Source: Pseudomaricurvus alcaniphilus | GTDB taxonomy: Bacteria; Pseudomonadota; Gammaproteobacteria; Pseudomonadales; Cellvibrionaceae | DNA length: 64,000 nt | Direction of reading: 5' to 3' | Assembly: GCF_011440395.1 (NCBI RefSeq) | Contig: NZ_JAAOIX010000001.1 | Span: 1,348,402-1,412,401 of the forward strand | Part shown: in pieces, positions 1 to 8,812 of the stretch | How positions within the stretch are numbered: the stretch's first letter is position 1 | Layout of the letters: each line of letters starts with the position of its first letter | The notes under the pieces: generated by a model | What the model saw: the letters and a program-made list of their open reading frames with translations, nothing else | The model's database searches: none | What the model was told of the DNA's origin: nothing | Translations under genes and position numbers: made by a program

Positions 1-1
1 G

Positions 2-625
2 GAAGAACAATTTTTCCGCGACACACCGCGCAACAAGCTGTGGCAACTGGCCTCGCAAGCCGTCAGCGAGCCCATGCTGGCCGCCGGCCTCGACCCCGAC
101 CGGTTTTGGGTCGGCAGCTTCTGGACCCGCAGCGCCAAGAACCTGATCCCCGGCAACGGCAACAGTCGCGCCACACCAGTGGCCATGGCCCGCTACCTGC
201 TGCGGCTGGAACAGGGTCGACTGGTGGATGAGTGGACCAGCGTGGAGATCAAGAAATACCTCTACACCACCTCGCGCCGCTACCGCTATGTCTACCCAGG
301 GGAGCTGCGCAATGCCGCGGTGTTTTTCAAGAGCGGTTCGTTCTATAAATGCCGGCCGGAGCCCGGCTTTGCCTGCGCCAAGTACGCCGGCAACGTCGAC
401 AACCTGATGAACTCCATCGCCATTGTCGAATCCCCTGCCCAGGCGGGGGAACAGCAAAAACGTTACATCGTCGCCCTGATGTCCAATGTACTGCGCAAGA
501 ACTCCGCCTGGGACCACGCCCGCATTGGCGCCGCGGTTGAGGCCATGATCCAGACCCGGGCCGCCGCCACCATTGTCGAAGAAGGCAGCGCCGAAGCCAT
601 CCGCGGCGCCGGCGGCCAGGACTAG
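2..625 (+). CDS. C-terminal part of a beta-lactamase-like serine hydrolase (partial)
   Basis: The frame is open from the first bases of the window, so only about 207 C-terminal residues are present; any SxxK active-site serine lies outside. The visible part looks like the second half of a beta-lactamase/penicillin-binding-type serine hydrolase. The stretch FFKSGSFYKC fits the third K-[ST]-G box that lines the active site in that superfamily. The gene ends in TAG at 623-625. About 500 bp of repeat-rich DNA separate it from uxaC, so it is probably not part of the pectin regulon. The assignment rests on one motif plus general character; the substrate (peptidoglycan, beta-lactam or ester) cannot be told. 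Confidence 0.55.
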   Translation, partial: EEQFFRDTPRNKLWQLASQAVSEPMLAAGLDPDRFWVGSFWTRSAKNLIPGNGNSRATPVAMARYLLRLEQGRLVDEWTSVEIKKYLYTTSRRYRYVYPGELRNAAVFFKSGSFYKCRPEPGFACAKYAGNVDNLMNSIAIVESPAQAGEQQKRYIVALMSNVLRKNSAWDHARIGAAVEAMIQTRAAATIVEEGSAEAIRGAGGQD

Positions 626-698
626 TTCACGCCTGTGGCCGACTCTTGCCCCGGTCCAGGTCGACCGGGGCAACCCGGTCAACAGGCAGCGGCAAGCC

Positions 699-985
699 CT
701 CGCGGCCCTTTCCGTTGCTGCAACTGCCAGTTGTTGGCCCTACCCGTTGTTACCCCAGCCAGCTCCGAACTCGGCCAGTTGTTGGCCTTACCAATTGTTA
801 CCCAGCCAGTGGCCGGGCCTACCCAATATTTATCCGGCCATTTGTTGCCACTGCCAGTTGATAGCTTAGCCCGATGATAGCTGAGCCCGATGATAGCTTA
901 GCCCGTTGATAGCTTAGCCCGTTGCTAGCTTAGCCGGTTGGTAGACCAGCCGGTTATTGGCGCCCGGCCAACTATTGGCGCCGTT
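699..985. repeat. Degenerate 16-bp tandem repeat array, about 17-18 units
   Basis: Read in steps of 16 from 715, almost every block starts TTG or ATG and ends in a CCAG, CCCG or CCGG-like tail. The units at 858-873, 874-889, 890-905, 906-921 and 922-937 are near identical (consensus TTGATAGCTTAGCCCG). Units on either side are progressively diverged, one (795-809) has lost a base, and 699-714 may be an extra decayed unit. No spacers separate the units, so this is not a CRISPR array. The short open frames here are products of the repeat. It fills most of the 500 bp between the serine hydrolase and uxaC. Confidence 0.8.
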
Positions 986-1064
986 TGCGTTTGCCAGACA
1001 ATTCCTGACATCACTTGGCACCTCCGCCTGAGCCAAGCGCCATAAAAATTCGTCCCGAACCTAT

Positions 1065-1078
1065 TGCCACCGGTGGCA
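1065..1078. promoter_or_regulatory. Palindromic operator TGCCACCGGTGGCA upstream of uxaC
   Basis: A perfect 14-bp palindrome with a central CG step, typical of LacI-family operators, ends 52 bp before the uxaC start. The same word recurs in front of other pectin genes in this window. The LacI-family protein at 47967-49010 is the likely binder (inference). Confidence 0.75.
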
Positions 1079-1130
1079 CAATAACATAAACTGCTCTGCA
1101 ACGTTAAACCATCAGGGTCCTCGAACTGCT

Positions 1131-2546
1131 ATGAACAAACCACTCAACCTGCACCCCGACCGGCTGTTTCCCGCCAACCAGGAAACCCGTGCCATTGCCC
1201 GCCGCCTCTACGCCCAGGTAAAAGACCTGCCCATTGTCAGCCCCCACGGTCACACCGACCCGGCCTGGTTTGCCGACAACCAGCCCTTCAGTGATGCCAC
1301 CGAGCTGCTGATCAAGCCCGATCACTATGTGTTTCGCATGCTCTACAGCCAGGGCATCAGCCTGGAAACCCTCGGCATTCGCCCCGTGGACCAGCGCGAT
1401 GTGGCCACCGACAACCGCAAGATCTGGCACCTGCTGGCCGCCAACTATCACCTGTTCCGCGGCACACCGTCGCGCATGTGGCTCGACCATGTGTTCAGCA
1501 GCGTGTTCGGTTTCGAGGTTGCCCTGAGCAGCGCTACCGCCGACCACTATTACGACCGCATCAACGAGCAGTTGGCCCGCCCGGAGTTCCTGCCGCGCAA
1601 CCTGTTTGAGCGCTTTAATATCGAGTGCATCGCCACCACCGAATCGCCGCTGGATGACCTGCGCCACCACCGGGCCATTCGCGCCAGCGGCTGGCAGGGC
1701 AAAGTGATCACCGCCTACCGCCCCGACAATGTGGTAGACCCCGAATTCGAGGGCTTCCGGGATAACCTGCAGCGTTTTGCCGAAATCAGCGCTGTCGATG
1801 TATCCACCTGGGCCGGTTACCTGGACGCCCACCGCGCGCGCCGGCGCTACTTCCAGGAGCTGGGCGCCACCTCCACCGACCACGGACACCCCAGCGCCTG
1901 TACCGCCAACCTCAGCCCGGCCGAGTGCGAGGCCCTCTATCAAAAGGCACGCAACGGGCAGTGCAGCGCCGCCGAGGCAGAAACCTTCCGCGGCCAGGTA
2001 CTGACCGAAATGGCCGGCATGAGCATAGACGATGGCCTGGTGATGCAGATCCACCCGGGCAGCTTTCGCAACCACAACGAGTATGTGTTCCAGCACTTTG
2101 GCCGCGACAAGGGGGCCGACATTCCCAGCCAGACCGAGTACGTGCGCTCGCTCAAACCGCTGCTGGACAAGCACGGCACCAATCCGCGCCTGAGCATCAT
2201 CCTCTTTACCCTGGATGAAACCGTCTACAGCCGCGAACTGGCACCGCTGGCCGGCCACTACCCGAGCCTGAAACTGGGCCCTTCCTGGTGGTTCCACGAC
2301 AGCCCCGAAGGGATGCGCCGCTTCCGCCAGCAGACCACGGAAACGGCCGGTTTCTACAACACCGTCGGCTTTAACGACGACACCCGCGCGTTCCTTTCCA
2401 TTCCGGCCCGCCACGATGTGGCCCGACGTATGGATTGCGGATTCCTGGCCGAGCTGGTGAGCGATCACCGCATCGATGAAAACGAAGCGGAAGAGCTGGC
2501 GGCAGACCTGACCTACAACCTGGTCAAGGCGGCTTACAAGCTTTAG
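1131..2546 (+). CDS. uxaC: Uronate isomerase UxaC
   Basis: Cytoplasmic isomerase that converts D-galacturonate to D-tagaturonate (and glucuronate to fructuronate), the first step of the isomerase route. The 471 residues match the usual family length of about 470. The N-terminal region SPHGHTDPAWFADN carries the metal-binding HxH-type motif of this amidohydrolase-fold family, and RPDNVVDP, IHPGSFRNHN and SWWFHDSPEGM are recognisable UxaC stretches. The ATG at 1131 follows a perfect pectin operator by 52 bp. The gene stands alone; its partners uxaB and uxaA lie 36-45 kb away on the other strand but under copies of the same operator. Shine-Dalgarno is weak. High confidence. Confidence 0.96.
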   Translation: MNKPLNLHPDRLFPANQETRAIARRLYAQVKDLPIVSPHGHTDPAWFADNQPFSDATELLIKPDHYVFRMLYSQGISLETLGIRPVDQRDVATDNRKIWHLLAANYHLFRGTPSRMWLDHVFSSVFGFEVALSSATADHYYDRINEQLARPEFLPRNLFERFNIECIATTESPLDDLRHHRAIRASGWQGKVITAYRPDNVVDPEFEGFRDNLQRFAEISAVDVSTWAGYLDAHRARRRYFQELGATSTDHGHPSACTANLSPAECEALYQKARNGQCSAAEAETFRGQVLTEMAGMSIDDGLVMQIHPGSFRNHNEYVFQHFGRDKGADIPSQTEYVRSLKPLLDKHGTNPRLSIILFTLDETVYSRELAPLAGHYPSLKLGPSWWFHDSPEGMRRFRQQTTETAGFYNTVGFNDDTRAFLSIPARHDVARRMDCGFLAELVSDHRIDENEAEELAADLTYNLVKAAYKL

Positions 2547-2576
2547 TCGTCCCAGGTTTTAGTCATCTTAGGTTTT

Positions 2577-2816
2577 CCTAATTACCACCTAAGCTAAGCA
2601 TCGTGCAGCCGGCACTATGTTAGGTCTGGCTTCGGGGGCTTGCTTTCAAGACCCTCGACAGCAGGGATGCTGTCGTGGAGCCTCCATGGATGGAACCTCG
2701 GCGAGTCTTGAAAGCAAGCCCCTGGAGCCAGGCCGGGAGCAAAGCTGCTGTCCCAAGGGCTACAGGGTATATGTTTGCTATCGCCGATAGCTGGCTTATT
2801 CATAGTCGTAATTAGG
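2577..2816. mobile_element. Hairpin-forming MITE-like element, copy 1
   Basis: About 240 bp bounded by CCTAATTAC at 2577-2585 and its exact complement GTAATTAGG at 2808-2816. TAGGTTTT lies directly outside on both sides (2569-2576 and 2817-2824), as a target duplication would. Inside, a 17-bp arm at 2636-2652 pairs perfectly with 2705-2721, and a nested 8-bp stem CGACAGCA/TGCTGTCG sits at 2656-2675. The same unit occurs at 58293-58539 and, inverted and enlarged, at 7623-7954. It has no coding capacity. The flanks also contain a 16-bp near-repeat (2542-2557 and 2558-2573), so the direct repeat could partly be older. Confidence 0.75.
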
Positions 2817-2864
2817 TAGGTTTTAGTCGTCACAAGCTTTACCAGCTTGCATAAAAGTGCACTT

Positions 2865-2900
2865 GCCACCGTCAACCAGCAGCAGTCGGTTGACAGTGGC
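2865..2900 (+). promoter_or_regulatory. Inverted repeat just before the ribosome binding site of the esterase-PL10 gene
   Basis: GCCAC-c-GTCAACC at 2865-2877 pairs with GGTTGAC-a-GTGGC at 2888-2900 around a 10-base loop. It ends 2 bases before the GAGGA ribosome binding site at 2903-2907. It could be an mRNA hairpin limiting translation or an operator; its left edge (TGCCACCG, 2864-2871) equals half of the pectin operator. Confidence 0.5.
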
Positions 2901-2917
2901 CTGAGGATAATTAAACC

Positions 2918-5185
2918 ATGCACCAATTGTTGCGTACCTTCCTGAGTTGCAGCCTGAGCTGCAGCCTGAGCGCGGCGCTCAGCGCCGCCCCCACCGAACA
3001 CCAGCTGATGGCGACAATGGCCGATGAACTGCCCGAGTACACCATCGCCCGGGAGTTCGACAAATATCGGGCTCAATACCCCTTTATTCGCCCCATCGCC
3101 AGCAGCCCGTCGGACGCCTTTAGCAGCCACCCGAACCTGGTGTATCGCCGTCTCGGCCAGCGCGCCCTGCGGCTGGACCTGTTTCAGCCGCATGCAACGC
3201 CCACGCTGGCTCCGGCGGTGGTGCTGGTGCATGGCGGTGGCTGGCGCAGCGGTGATCGCTCCCACCAGGTACCCATGGCCCAGGCGCTGGCGACGGCGGG
3301 CTTTGTCGGCGTGGCGGTAGAATACCGGCTGTCCCGCGAGGCACTCTACCCGGCCGGGCTGGACGACATTCAGGCGGCGATCCGCTGGTTGCGCCAGCAC
3401 AGCCAGCAGTACGGCATAGACCCGACCAGGATTGCCGTGCTCGGCGCCTCCTCCGGGGCCCATATGGCCACCCTGCTCGGCAGCCGTGGCCACCTGCCCG
3501 AACAACAGCACAATGGCCAGCACAAAGACAGCCAGGTACAGGCCATTATCAATCTCGATGGGGTCGTCGATCTCGCCTCAGCGGAGGCGCGGGTCTTTGA
3601 AGACAAGCCCGGCAAAGTATCCTACGCCGGCCTCTGGCTCGGCGGCCGCTATGCCGAGCAGCCCGCCCGCTGGCACGAGGCCTCGCCCTCGCGCTATGCG
3701 GGCCCACAGACCCCACCCACCCTGTTTATCAACTCGGCCCAGCCGCGCTTTCACGTCGGCCGCGACCAGTTTGTGGCAACCCTGGCACAACACGGCATCT
3801 ACACGGAAGTTCACACCCTGGCGGACACACCGCACACCTTCTGGCTCTTTCACCCCTGGTTCGATAATACCCGCGACCTGGTGGTCGGCTTTCTCAATCG
3901 GGTCTTTCGCGGGCAGCCCCAACTGCAGGGTTACCGCGGTGAGAGTTTCAGTGAGGAGCGTATCGAGGCGCTGGCGCCCGGGCAGCGTCAACAGTGGCGC
4001 GACTACCTGCACAACAGCCGTCGCATCCAGGCCCAGGATGCCGCCCGGCTGGCTGCGGAAGTGATCGCGCAGGGGCGCAGCGCTGCCCTGGATGCTCCCA
4101 TACTGGATAAGCACAACCCCTACCAGTACGACCCTGAGCAATGCACAGTTGAACAATCAAGTCCTGGGCCATCCAACTCTGGGCAATCCAACCCGAAGCT
4201 ATCCCACCCTGACCGAGCAAACCGGGAACAGACTCACTGCCGCAGTGCGCGAACAGGCTGGCTTGACCAGCGCGTCGTCGCCAATATCCTCAGCTGGCAG
4301 ACCCCCAGCGGCGGCTGGTCCAAGGGTACCGACATCTACAGCCAAACACGCCAGCCGGGGCAACACTATGGCGTGGAAACCCATTACGTGCCGACCTTCG
4401 ACAACAACGCCACCTTTACCCAGATTCGGCTGCTGGCGGAGGCCTACCGGGACACCCCCACTGCGGCAGTGGCCCAAGGCCTGCAGCGCGCGCTGCAACT
4501 GCTGCTCGACGCCCAGTTTCCCAACGGCGGCTGGCCGCAGACCTTTCCCCTCGCCGGCAGCTATCACGACTGGACGACCTACAACGATGGCGTCATCGCC
4601 AATATGCTGAATCTGTACCAGGATATCCTCGCCGACCCGGACCGCTTCGCCGCCGACGACCAACTGCAAGCCCGGGTGCGAGCCAGCCTCGAGGCCGGGG
4701 TTGAGAATGTGCTGGCCGACCAGCGCACGGTGTCCGCCGACAGCGCAGGTTGGGGCCAGCAACACGACCCCCTCACACACCAATTACGCCCCGCGCGCGC
4801 CTTTGAGATGGCCGCGCTGGCGACCATGGAAAGCGCCGACTTGTTGCGCGCGCTGATGCGCATCGAGCAGCCCTCCGACGCCCTGCAAACCGCCATCCGC
4901 CGCGGCATCCTCTGGCTGCAACAAACCCGGCTCGACGGCCGGCGCTGGCAGCGCTACCCCGACCGGGCCAGCAGCCTGGTTGCCGACCCCGGCGCGGCGC
5001 CACTCTGGCCGCGCATGATCGACGCCACCAGCGGTGCGGCCCTGTTTGGTGATCGCGACGGCAGTATTCACACCCAGGTGGGTGCAATCTCTATTGAGCG
5101 GCAGCTGGAATACGCCTGGTATCACAGCAGCCCGGCCAAAGCGCTGGACGACTACAGCCGCTGGCAGGCAAACAACAGTCGTTAG
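2918..5185 (+). CDS. Secreted two-domain enzyme: alpha/beta-hydrolase esterase fused to PL10 pectate lyase
   Basis: A 755-residue extracytoplasmic protein. Residues 1-24 look like a signal peptide. Residues ~50-330 are an alpha/beta hydrolase of the BD-FAE/carboxylesterase type, with HGGGW (105-109) as oxyanion hole, GASSG (176-180) as nucleophile elbow and a late TPHTFW histidine. A polar Ser/Pro/Gln/Asn-rich linker spans ~410-445. Residues ~445-755 match PL10 pectate lyase: GGWSKG, TFDNNAT, FPNGGWPQ, TTYNDG, RPARAFE and SIERQLEYAW. Likely role: removal of acetyl or methyl esters from pectin and cleavage of the exposed polygalacturonate. ATG 2918 follows GAGGA by 10 bases. No full pectin operator is upstream. 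Esterase specificity is inferred from the fusion. Confidence 0.88.
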   Translation: MHQLLRTFLSCSLSCSLSAALSAAPTEHQLMATMADELPEYTIAREFDKYRAQYPFIRPIASSPSDAFSSHPNLVYRRLGQRALRLDLFQPHATPTLAPAVVLVHGGGWRSGDRSHQVPMAQALATAGFVGVAVEYRLSREALYPAGLDDIQAAIRWLRQHSQQYGIDPTRIAVLGASSGAHMATLLGSRGHLPEQQHNGQHKDSQVQAIINLDGVVDLASAEARVFEDKPGKVSYAGLWLGGRYAEQPARWHEASPSRYAGPQTPPTLFINSAQPRFHVGRDQFVATLAQHGIYTEVHTLADTPHTFWLFHPWFDNTRDLVVGFLNRVFRGQPQLQGYRGESFSEERIEALAPGQRQQWRDYLHNSRRIQAQDAARLAAEVIAQGRSAALDAPILDKHNPYQYDPEQCTVEQSSPGPSNSGQSNPKLSHPDRANREQTHCRSARTGWLDQRVVANILSWQTPSGGWSKGTDIYSQTRQPGQHYGVETHYVPTFDNNATFTQIRLLAEAYRDTPTAAVAQGLQRALQLLLDAQFPNGGWPQTFPLAGSYHDWTTYNDGVIANMLNLYQDILADPDRFAADDQLQARVRASLEAGVENVLADQRTVSADSAGWGQQHDPLTHQLRPARAFEMAALATMESADLLRALMRIEQPSDALQTAIRRGILWLQQTRLDGRRWQRYPDRASSLVADPGAAPLWPRMIDATSGAALFGDRDGSIHTQVGAISIERQLEYAWYHSSPAKALDDYSRWQANNSR

Positions 5186-5193
5186 GCAAGGCG

Positions 5194-7518
5194 TTAACGA
5201 ATCTCCTGGAACTGGCGCATCCAGGGTTGCAGCTTCTCGAACTTGCGCAGCTCGGCAATCGCCTCGCGGGAATTGGCGTAGCTGCCGTAAAGCACTACAT
5301 AGCGAATCTGACCTTCGAGGCGGCGGGGATAAACATGCGCTTTCGCCCCCGCGTCGTGCTTGCGAATAAATTCATCCGCCGCTGCCCGGCTGCCGAACGC
5401 CGCCAATTGCAGGGTGAGGTGATTGCCCGGCTGTTCCCGCACCCAGGCGACGTCGCTGTCCCCCGGCCCTGGCGCCACTTTGCTCTGCCCCAGGCAAACG
5501 CCCACATTCAGCGCATTGCCCGCTTCTACCTGCTGGTACTTGTCCCAAAAGTCGCGGTCGATTCTGCGCGCCAGGGTCGACACATTGTTGCGCCGGTAGC
5601 GTGCCACCTGGCTCGGGCCACCGTTGTAAGCCGAGTAGGTCGCGCGGGCGAGATTGGGCAGGCCGCCCGGTTGATTGTGCTCATCCCGGCGCAGGGCGTG
5701 ATTCACCATATAATTGAGCAGGATTTCAGTGCCGGCGTTGGCGTTGTACTCGATGTCCCAGCGCAGTTTCTGCAGGTCGTAAATACCGCGCCATACGTGT
5801 TCACTGACTTGCATCAGGCCAATGGCGTTGGCGCTGGAGCGCAGCGGCTCGATGCGCTGGTTAACCACCACATATTGACGCCAACAGCTCTCCTGCCAGG
5901 CCGTGGCCTGCACCAGGTGCGTGAACAGCGCCCGCTGGTTCTGCGCCAGTGGATGCTTTGCCACCACCCTTTTGCTGGTCTCCTGCAACAGGCTGGCCAC
6001 CAGCGGCAAATAAGCATCGAGCTCGCGAACGGTGGGCACCCATTGGTTGAGGCTGACCGCTGACTCGGCGGCTTCGGCCATCGGAAACAGGGAAAAATTA
6101 AACCGCCAGGACAGGGGTACCGGTTCAGTCAACTGCAACTGCTCCTGCCACAATTGCTGCAATTGCGGATCGACACCCTCGCCATAACGCAACAGCTCCT
6201 CGCCGGATTCGGCATTGATCATACGCGCCAGGCGTCGCAAGCCGGCGGTAGAAATATCCAGCCCGACTGCGGGGCCCAGGTGATCGATCGCTCGCAGTGC
6301 GTCGGTGGCGGTCAACACACTCAGCCAGAGCCAATCCCCCTCATCGGGGTTCTCCATGCTGATGCGCCGGATGACGGGACTGAGCAGTTGCCAGCTGTCG
6401 ATAAACCAATAGCGCACGGCATCCTCGGCGTGGCCATCACCCTCGGCAAGGGCCTCGCGCAGGCGATAACGACTGTCCAGCAACACTTCCAGCAGCGCCG
6501 CCCGCAATGGTAATAAATGAGTGGCCGAGGCATAGTGCTTGACCGCGCTCACCAGTAACGCATCCATCATCTGCCAGCGATTTTCGAATTGCTCCAACTC
6601 CTCTGCACTGAGGGCTGCCACTGCCGCCTCGTCACCGGCTACAGGGGGCGGCGGTATTGCAGCTGCCGCGCCAGGCGCCGGCTCAGCGGCCAGCTCAATA
6701 CCCAACTCGGATGCCATTTCCGCTTGCAGTTCCGGCGCCAACTCACGCGCTTCTGCGGCTGGCGACGGAGCCAGTTCCGCTGCCAGCTCCATCTGCTGTT
6801 CCGGTGATAACTCGGTCGCCCGCTGCTCGGGCACCTCGACCGCGAATTCAAGGGTCACGTTCAGGCTCTCGGGAGTAACCTGGATGCCACTCAGGCTGAG
6901 ACTGTCGATGGTGGTCTGCAATTGTTGCGCCGTGTGCCGGGGCAGCACTTCCGGCAAAAAGGCGCCGAGCGCTTCAATCGAACGGGACAGGTCCAGCACA
7001 AACCCTTTAAACAATATCCGCAAACCCCGATTGGCAAGGTCCCACAGGGGGCCGGAAAACAGTTTCTCACCGTTATGGTCAATCAACCAGGTCTGCTGCG
7101 GGTGCAGGCGCACGGCACGACCACCGGGCTCCACCACCGGCGCCCCCTGCAAGCGCACGCGGCCCTGCCAGCGGATAATTTCCCGGCAATTGCCTAGCAG
7201 GGCAACGCCGATCCTGGCATTGGCGGCCGCGACAATCTCGAGGTTTTCGCCCTGGGGGCTCACAAAGGGGTTAGAGAGCAGGATCCGGCTACAGTCATGG
7301 GGGTCGTCGAGAATTTCCCGGCTGGAGTCTGCGCCGTTGAACAATTGTTTTACCAGCAGGTGCTGCAACAGCGGGAAGTCGAAATACAGGGGCACTTTGA
7401 CGCTGACAACCTCGGCTCGGGCCGCCGGATTCAGCAGTGTAAGCAGCAGGGACAGCGCCGCAAGCGCCATCAGGAGCAACAGCTTGCGGCGCTTTATTGG
7501 CAAGAAAAAACGCGACAT
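5194..7518 (-). CDS. Membrane-exported lytic transglycosylase with SPOR domain
   Basis: A 774-residue protein with a positively charged start and a leucine-rich segment (MSRFFLPIKRRKLLLLM...), a signal peptide or anchor. The N-terminal ~230 residues are not recognised. Residues ~235-320 are an acidic Ala/Glu/Pro-rich tract with repeats of the form ELAPELQAEMASEL, probably a flexible spacer. Around residues 520-640 lies an SLT-type lysozyme-like domain: AWQESCWRQ holds the expected catalytic Glu, followed by SANAIGLMQV and ATYSAYNGGP. The C-terminal ~75 residues (LTLQLAAFGSRAAADEFI ... VVLYGSYANSREA) are a SPOR domain, which binds denuded peptidoglycan at septa. It is convergent with the PL10 gene with an 8-base gap and looks like a housekeeping cell-wall gene. 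Confidence 0.88.
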   Translation of the reverse strand: MSRFFLPIKRRKLLLLMALAALSLLLTLLNPAARAEVVSVKVPLYFDFPLLQHLLVKQLFNGADSSREILDDPHDCSRILLSNPFVSPQGENLEIVAAANARIGVALLGNCREIIRWQGRVRLQGAPVVEPGGRAVRLHPQQTWLIDHNGEKLFSGPLWDLANRGLRILFKGFVLDLSRSIEALGAFLPEVLPRHTAQQLQTTIDSLSLSGIQVTPESLNVTLEFAVEVPEQRATELSPEQQMELAAELAPSPAAEARELAPELQAEMASELGIELAAEPAPGAAAAIPPPPVAGDEAAVAALSAEELEQFENRWQMMDALLVSAVKHYASATHLLPLRAALLEVLLDSRYRLREALAEGDGHAEDAVRYWFIDSWQLLSPVIRRISMENPDEGDWLWLSVLTATDALRAIDHLGPAVGLDISTAGLRRLARMINAESGEELLRYGEGVDPQLQQLWQEQLQLTEPVPLSWRFNFSLFPMAEAAESAVSLNQWVPTVRELDAYLPLVASLLQETSKRVVAKHPLAQNQRALFTHLVQATAWQESCWRQYVVVNQRIEPLRSSANAIGLMQVSEHVWRGIYDLQKLRWDIEYNANAGTEILLNYMVNHALRRDEHNQPGGLPNLARATYSAYNGGPSQVARYRRNNVSTLARRIDRDFWDKYQQVEAGNALNVGVCLGQSKVAPGPGDSDVAWVREQPGNHLTLQLAAFGSRAAADEFIRKHDAGAKAHVYPRRLEGQIRYVVLYGSYANSREAIAELRKFEKLQPWMRQFQEIR

Positions 7519-7622
7519 CGCGGCGGCGGTATCCTTATAACTATCGGATTTAGGCTAAGTATCAATGGGCGCCCCTCTGGTGGTGCGGCAGTTGCACCAG
7601 CACCAGTAGCATGCAGTCTATA

Positions 7623-7954
7623 CCTGGTTTGATAAGCCTGCCCAGCCCCCTGTGGATAAGCAAGCTCGCGGAGATAGCAGGCATATATCTTGTAGCTCAT
7701 CATGGGGGCTTGCTTTTAACCCGGCCTGGCTCCGGGAGCTTGCTTTCAAGACTCGCCGTGCCCAAAGCACTCGCTGCGCTCGCGGGGCAGGCTCAGCTTC
7801 CATCCATGCACCCAAAGCACTCGCTGCGCTCGCGGGGCGGGCTCGAGGCTCCACGACAGCATCCCTGCTGTCGAGGGTCTTGAAAACAATCCCCCGGAGC
7901 CAGACCTGCAATAGTGCCAGCTGCAAGATGTTTGGCTTCGGTGGTAAATAGGTA
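7623..7954. mobile_element. Hairpin-forming MITE-like element, copy 2 (inverted, enlarged)
   Basis: Reverse-orientation copy of the element at 2577-2816. AGTCTATA flanks it exactly at 7615-7622 and 7955-7962. It keeps the CGACAGCA/TGCTGTCG hairpin (7853-7872 region) and outer arms, but is enlarged by an internal direct duplication: a 28-bp sequence at 7761-7788 recurs at 7811-7838, 50 bp on. This fills most of the 500-bp gap between the transglycosylase and the cupin gene. Several open frames up to ~170 codons cross it on both strands and are judged spurious. Confidence 0.72.
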
Positions 7955-8020
7955 AGTCTATAAGGGTGGCCCAAAGTATGGGCCATTATGAGCTGCAATG
8001 TGGTGGCGCGACAACTATCG

Positions 8021-8614
8021 TTATACAGAAGAATCCGGGTTATAGAGAAATAGCAGGTCCTGGTCCATACCCTTGGGGTCGAGTGAGCGCTCAAAGATGA
8101 GTAAATTCTCGGTGCCGATGACGCAGTGCTCCACACCGGGGGTAAAATAAAACTTCTTGCCGGTTTGCAGCTCCTCGACCAGCAATGAGGCTTCGGTGCG
8201 CTCGCGCCTTAAGATCAGCCCCCGCCCTTCGATGACAAACAGGCTCTCCATCTTTTCGTCATGTTTCTCCAGCGCCAGGTAGTGGCCCTGGTTAATAACC
8301 AGATACTTTTCCACCAAAGGCTCGTCGCGCCGGGTGATCACCACTCCGCCCCAGGCGGTAGTCACTATCTCTTCAGCCGGGTTCGCCAGCGCAAGCCTGG
8401 CCGACATCTCTTGAAAACCATTGGCCGTTGCTCCGCGTCCATTGGGAAAATGCTGCTGCCAAAGTCTACAGGCCGCCTGGCAAAAGTCGTTGAAGCTTTG
8501 CGGCGAGTCAATGGCGGGCAGCGCGTGCAGATCAGCGGCAATTCCCGCCAGAGCGGGGTCTTCCTGCAACAGACTGTAATCCAGCTCAAATCGGATACCG
8601 CTGGCTTTTATCAT
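8021..8614 (-). CDS. Cupin-domain protein of unknown role
   Basis: A 197-residue, probably cytoplasmic protein without a signal peptide. The second half has the cupin barrel pattern (INQGHYLALEKHDEKMESLFVIEGRG, later FTPGVEHCVIG), and the end ERSLDPKGMDQDLLFLY resembles uncharacterised mannose-6-phosphate-isomerase-like cupins. The start at 8614 is preferred over a longer frame to 8680 because AGGAG lies 5 bases before this ATG (MIKASG). It follows the receptor gene by 244 bp in the same direction, with a hairpin between, so co-transcription is uncertain. No pectin operator is near. Function unknown. Confidence 0.75.
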   Translation of the reverse strand: MIKASGIRFELDYSLLQEDPALAGIAADLHALPAIDSPQSFNDFCQAACRLWQQHFPNGRGATANGFQEMSARLALANPAEEIVTTAWGGVVITRRDEPLVEKYLVINQGHYLALEKHDEKMESLFVIEGRGLILRRERTEASLLVEELQTGKKFYFTPGVEHCVIGTENLLIFERSLDPKGMDQDLLFLYNPDSSV

Positions 8615-8812
8615 AATGTCTCCTGCCCGGGCTCTGCGCAATTGCTGCAATATGAGCGCAAAGGGCCCCCATGGCTGCAAACTTTCGCTAACCGGAAAAA
8701 TATAAAAAGTCAGATGTTCGGAAAATAAAAAGGGAGCTGGCTCTCGGCCATGCCCTCTTTGGAAGTATGAATCAGTGTTGTTGTTTGGCTGGTGATATTG
8801 ATTGCCAAGCAG

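Noticed and set aside
699-985. Possible CRISPR array at 699-985
   Set aside because: Units of 16 bp abut directly with no unique spacers, units are degenerate, and no cas gene is near.
1104-2468. A 454-codon minus-strand open frame opposite uxaC
   Set aside because: It mirrors the uxaC frame in GC-rich DNA, shows no family motifs, and uxaC on the other strand is certain. The same holds for long antisense frames at 9624-10667, 21336-22382, 42147-43319, 49250-50728, 51235-52035 and 57287-58237.
2864-2877. A full pectin operator upstream of the esterase-PL10 gene
   Set aside because: Only the left half TGCCACCG matches; the right half differs, so it is reported as a hairpin and not as an operator.
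7618-8136. Open frames of 90-172 codons over 7494-8136 on both strands
   Set aside because: They are built from the hairpin element and its internal duplication; the encoded strings have repeat-like, low-meaning composition and no proper ribosome binding site.
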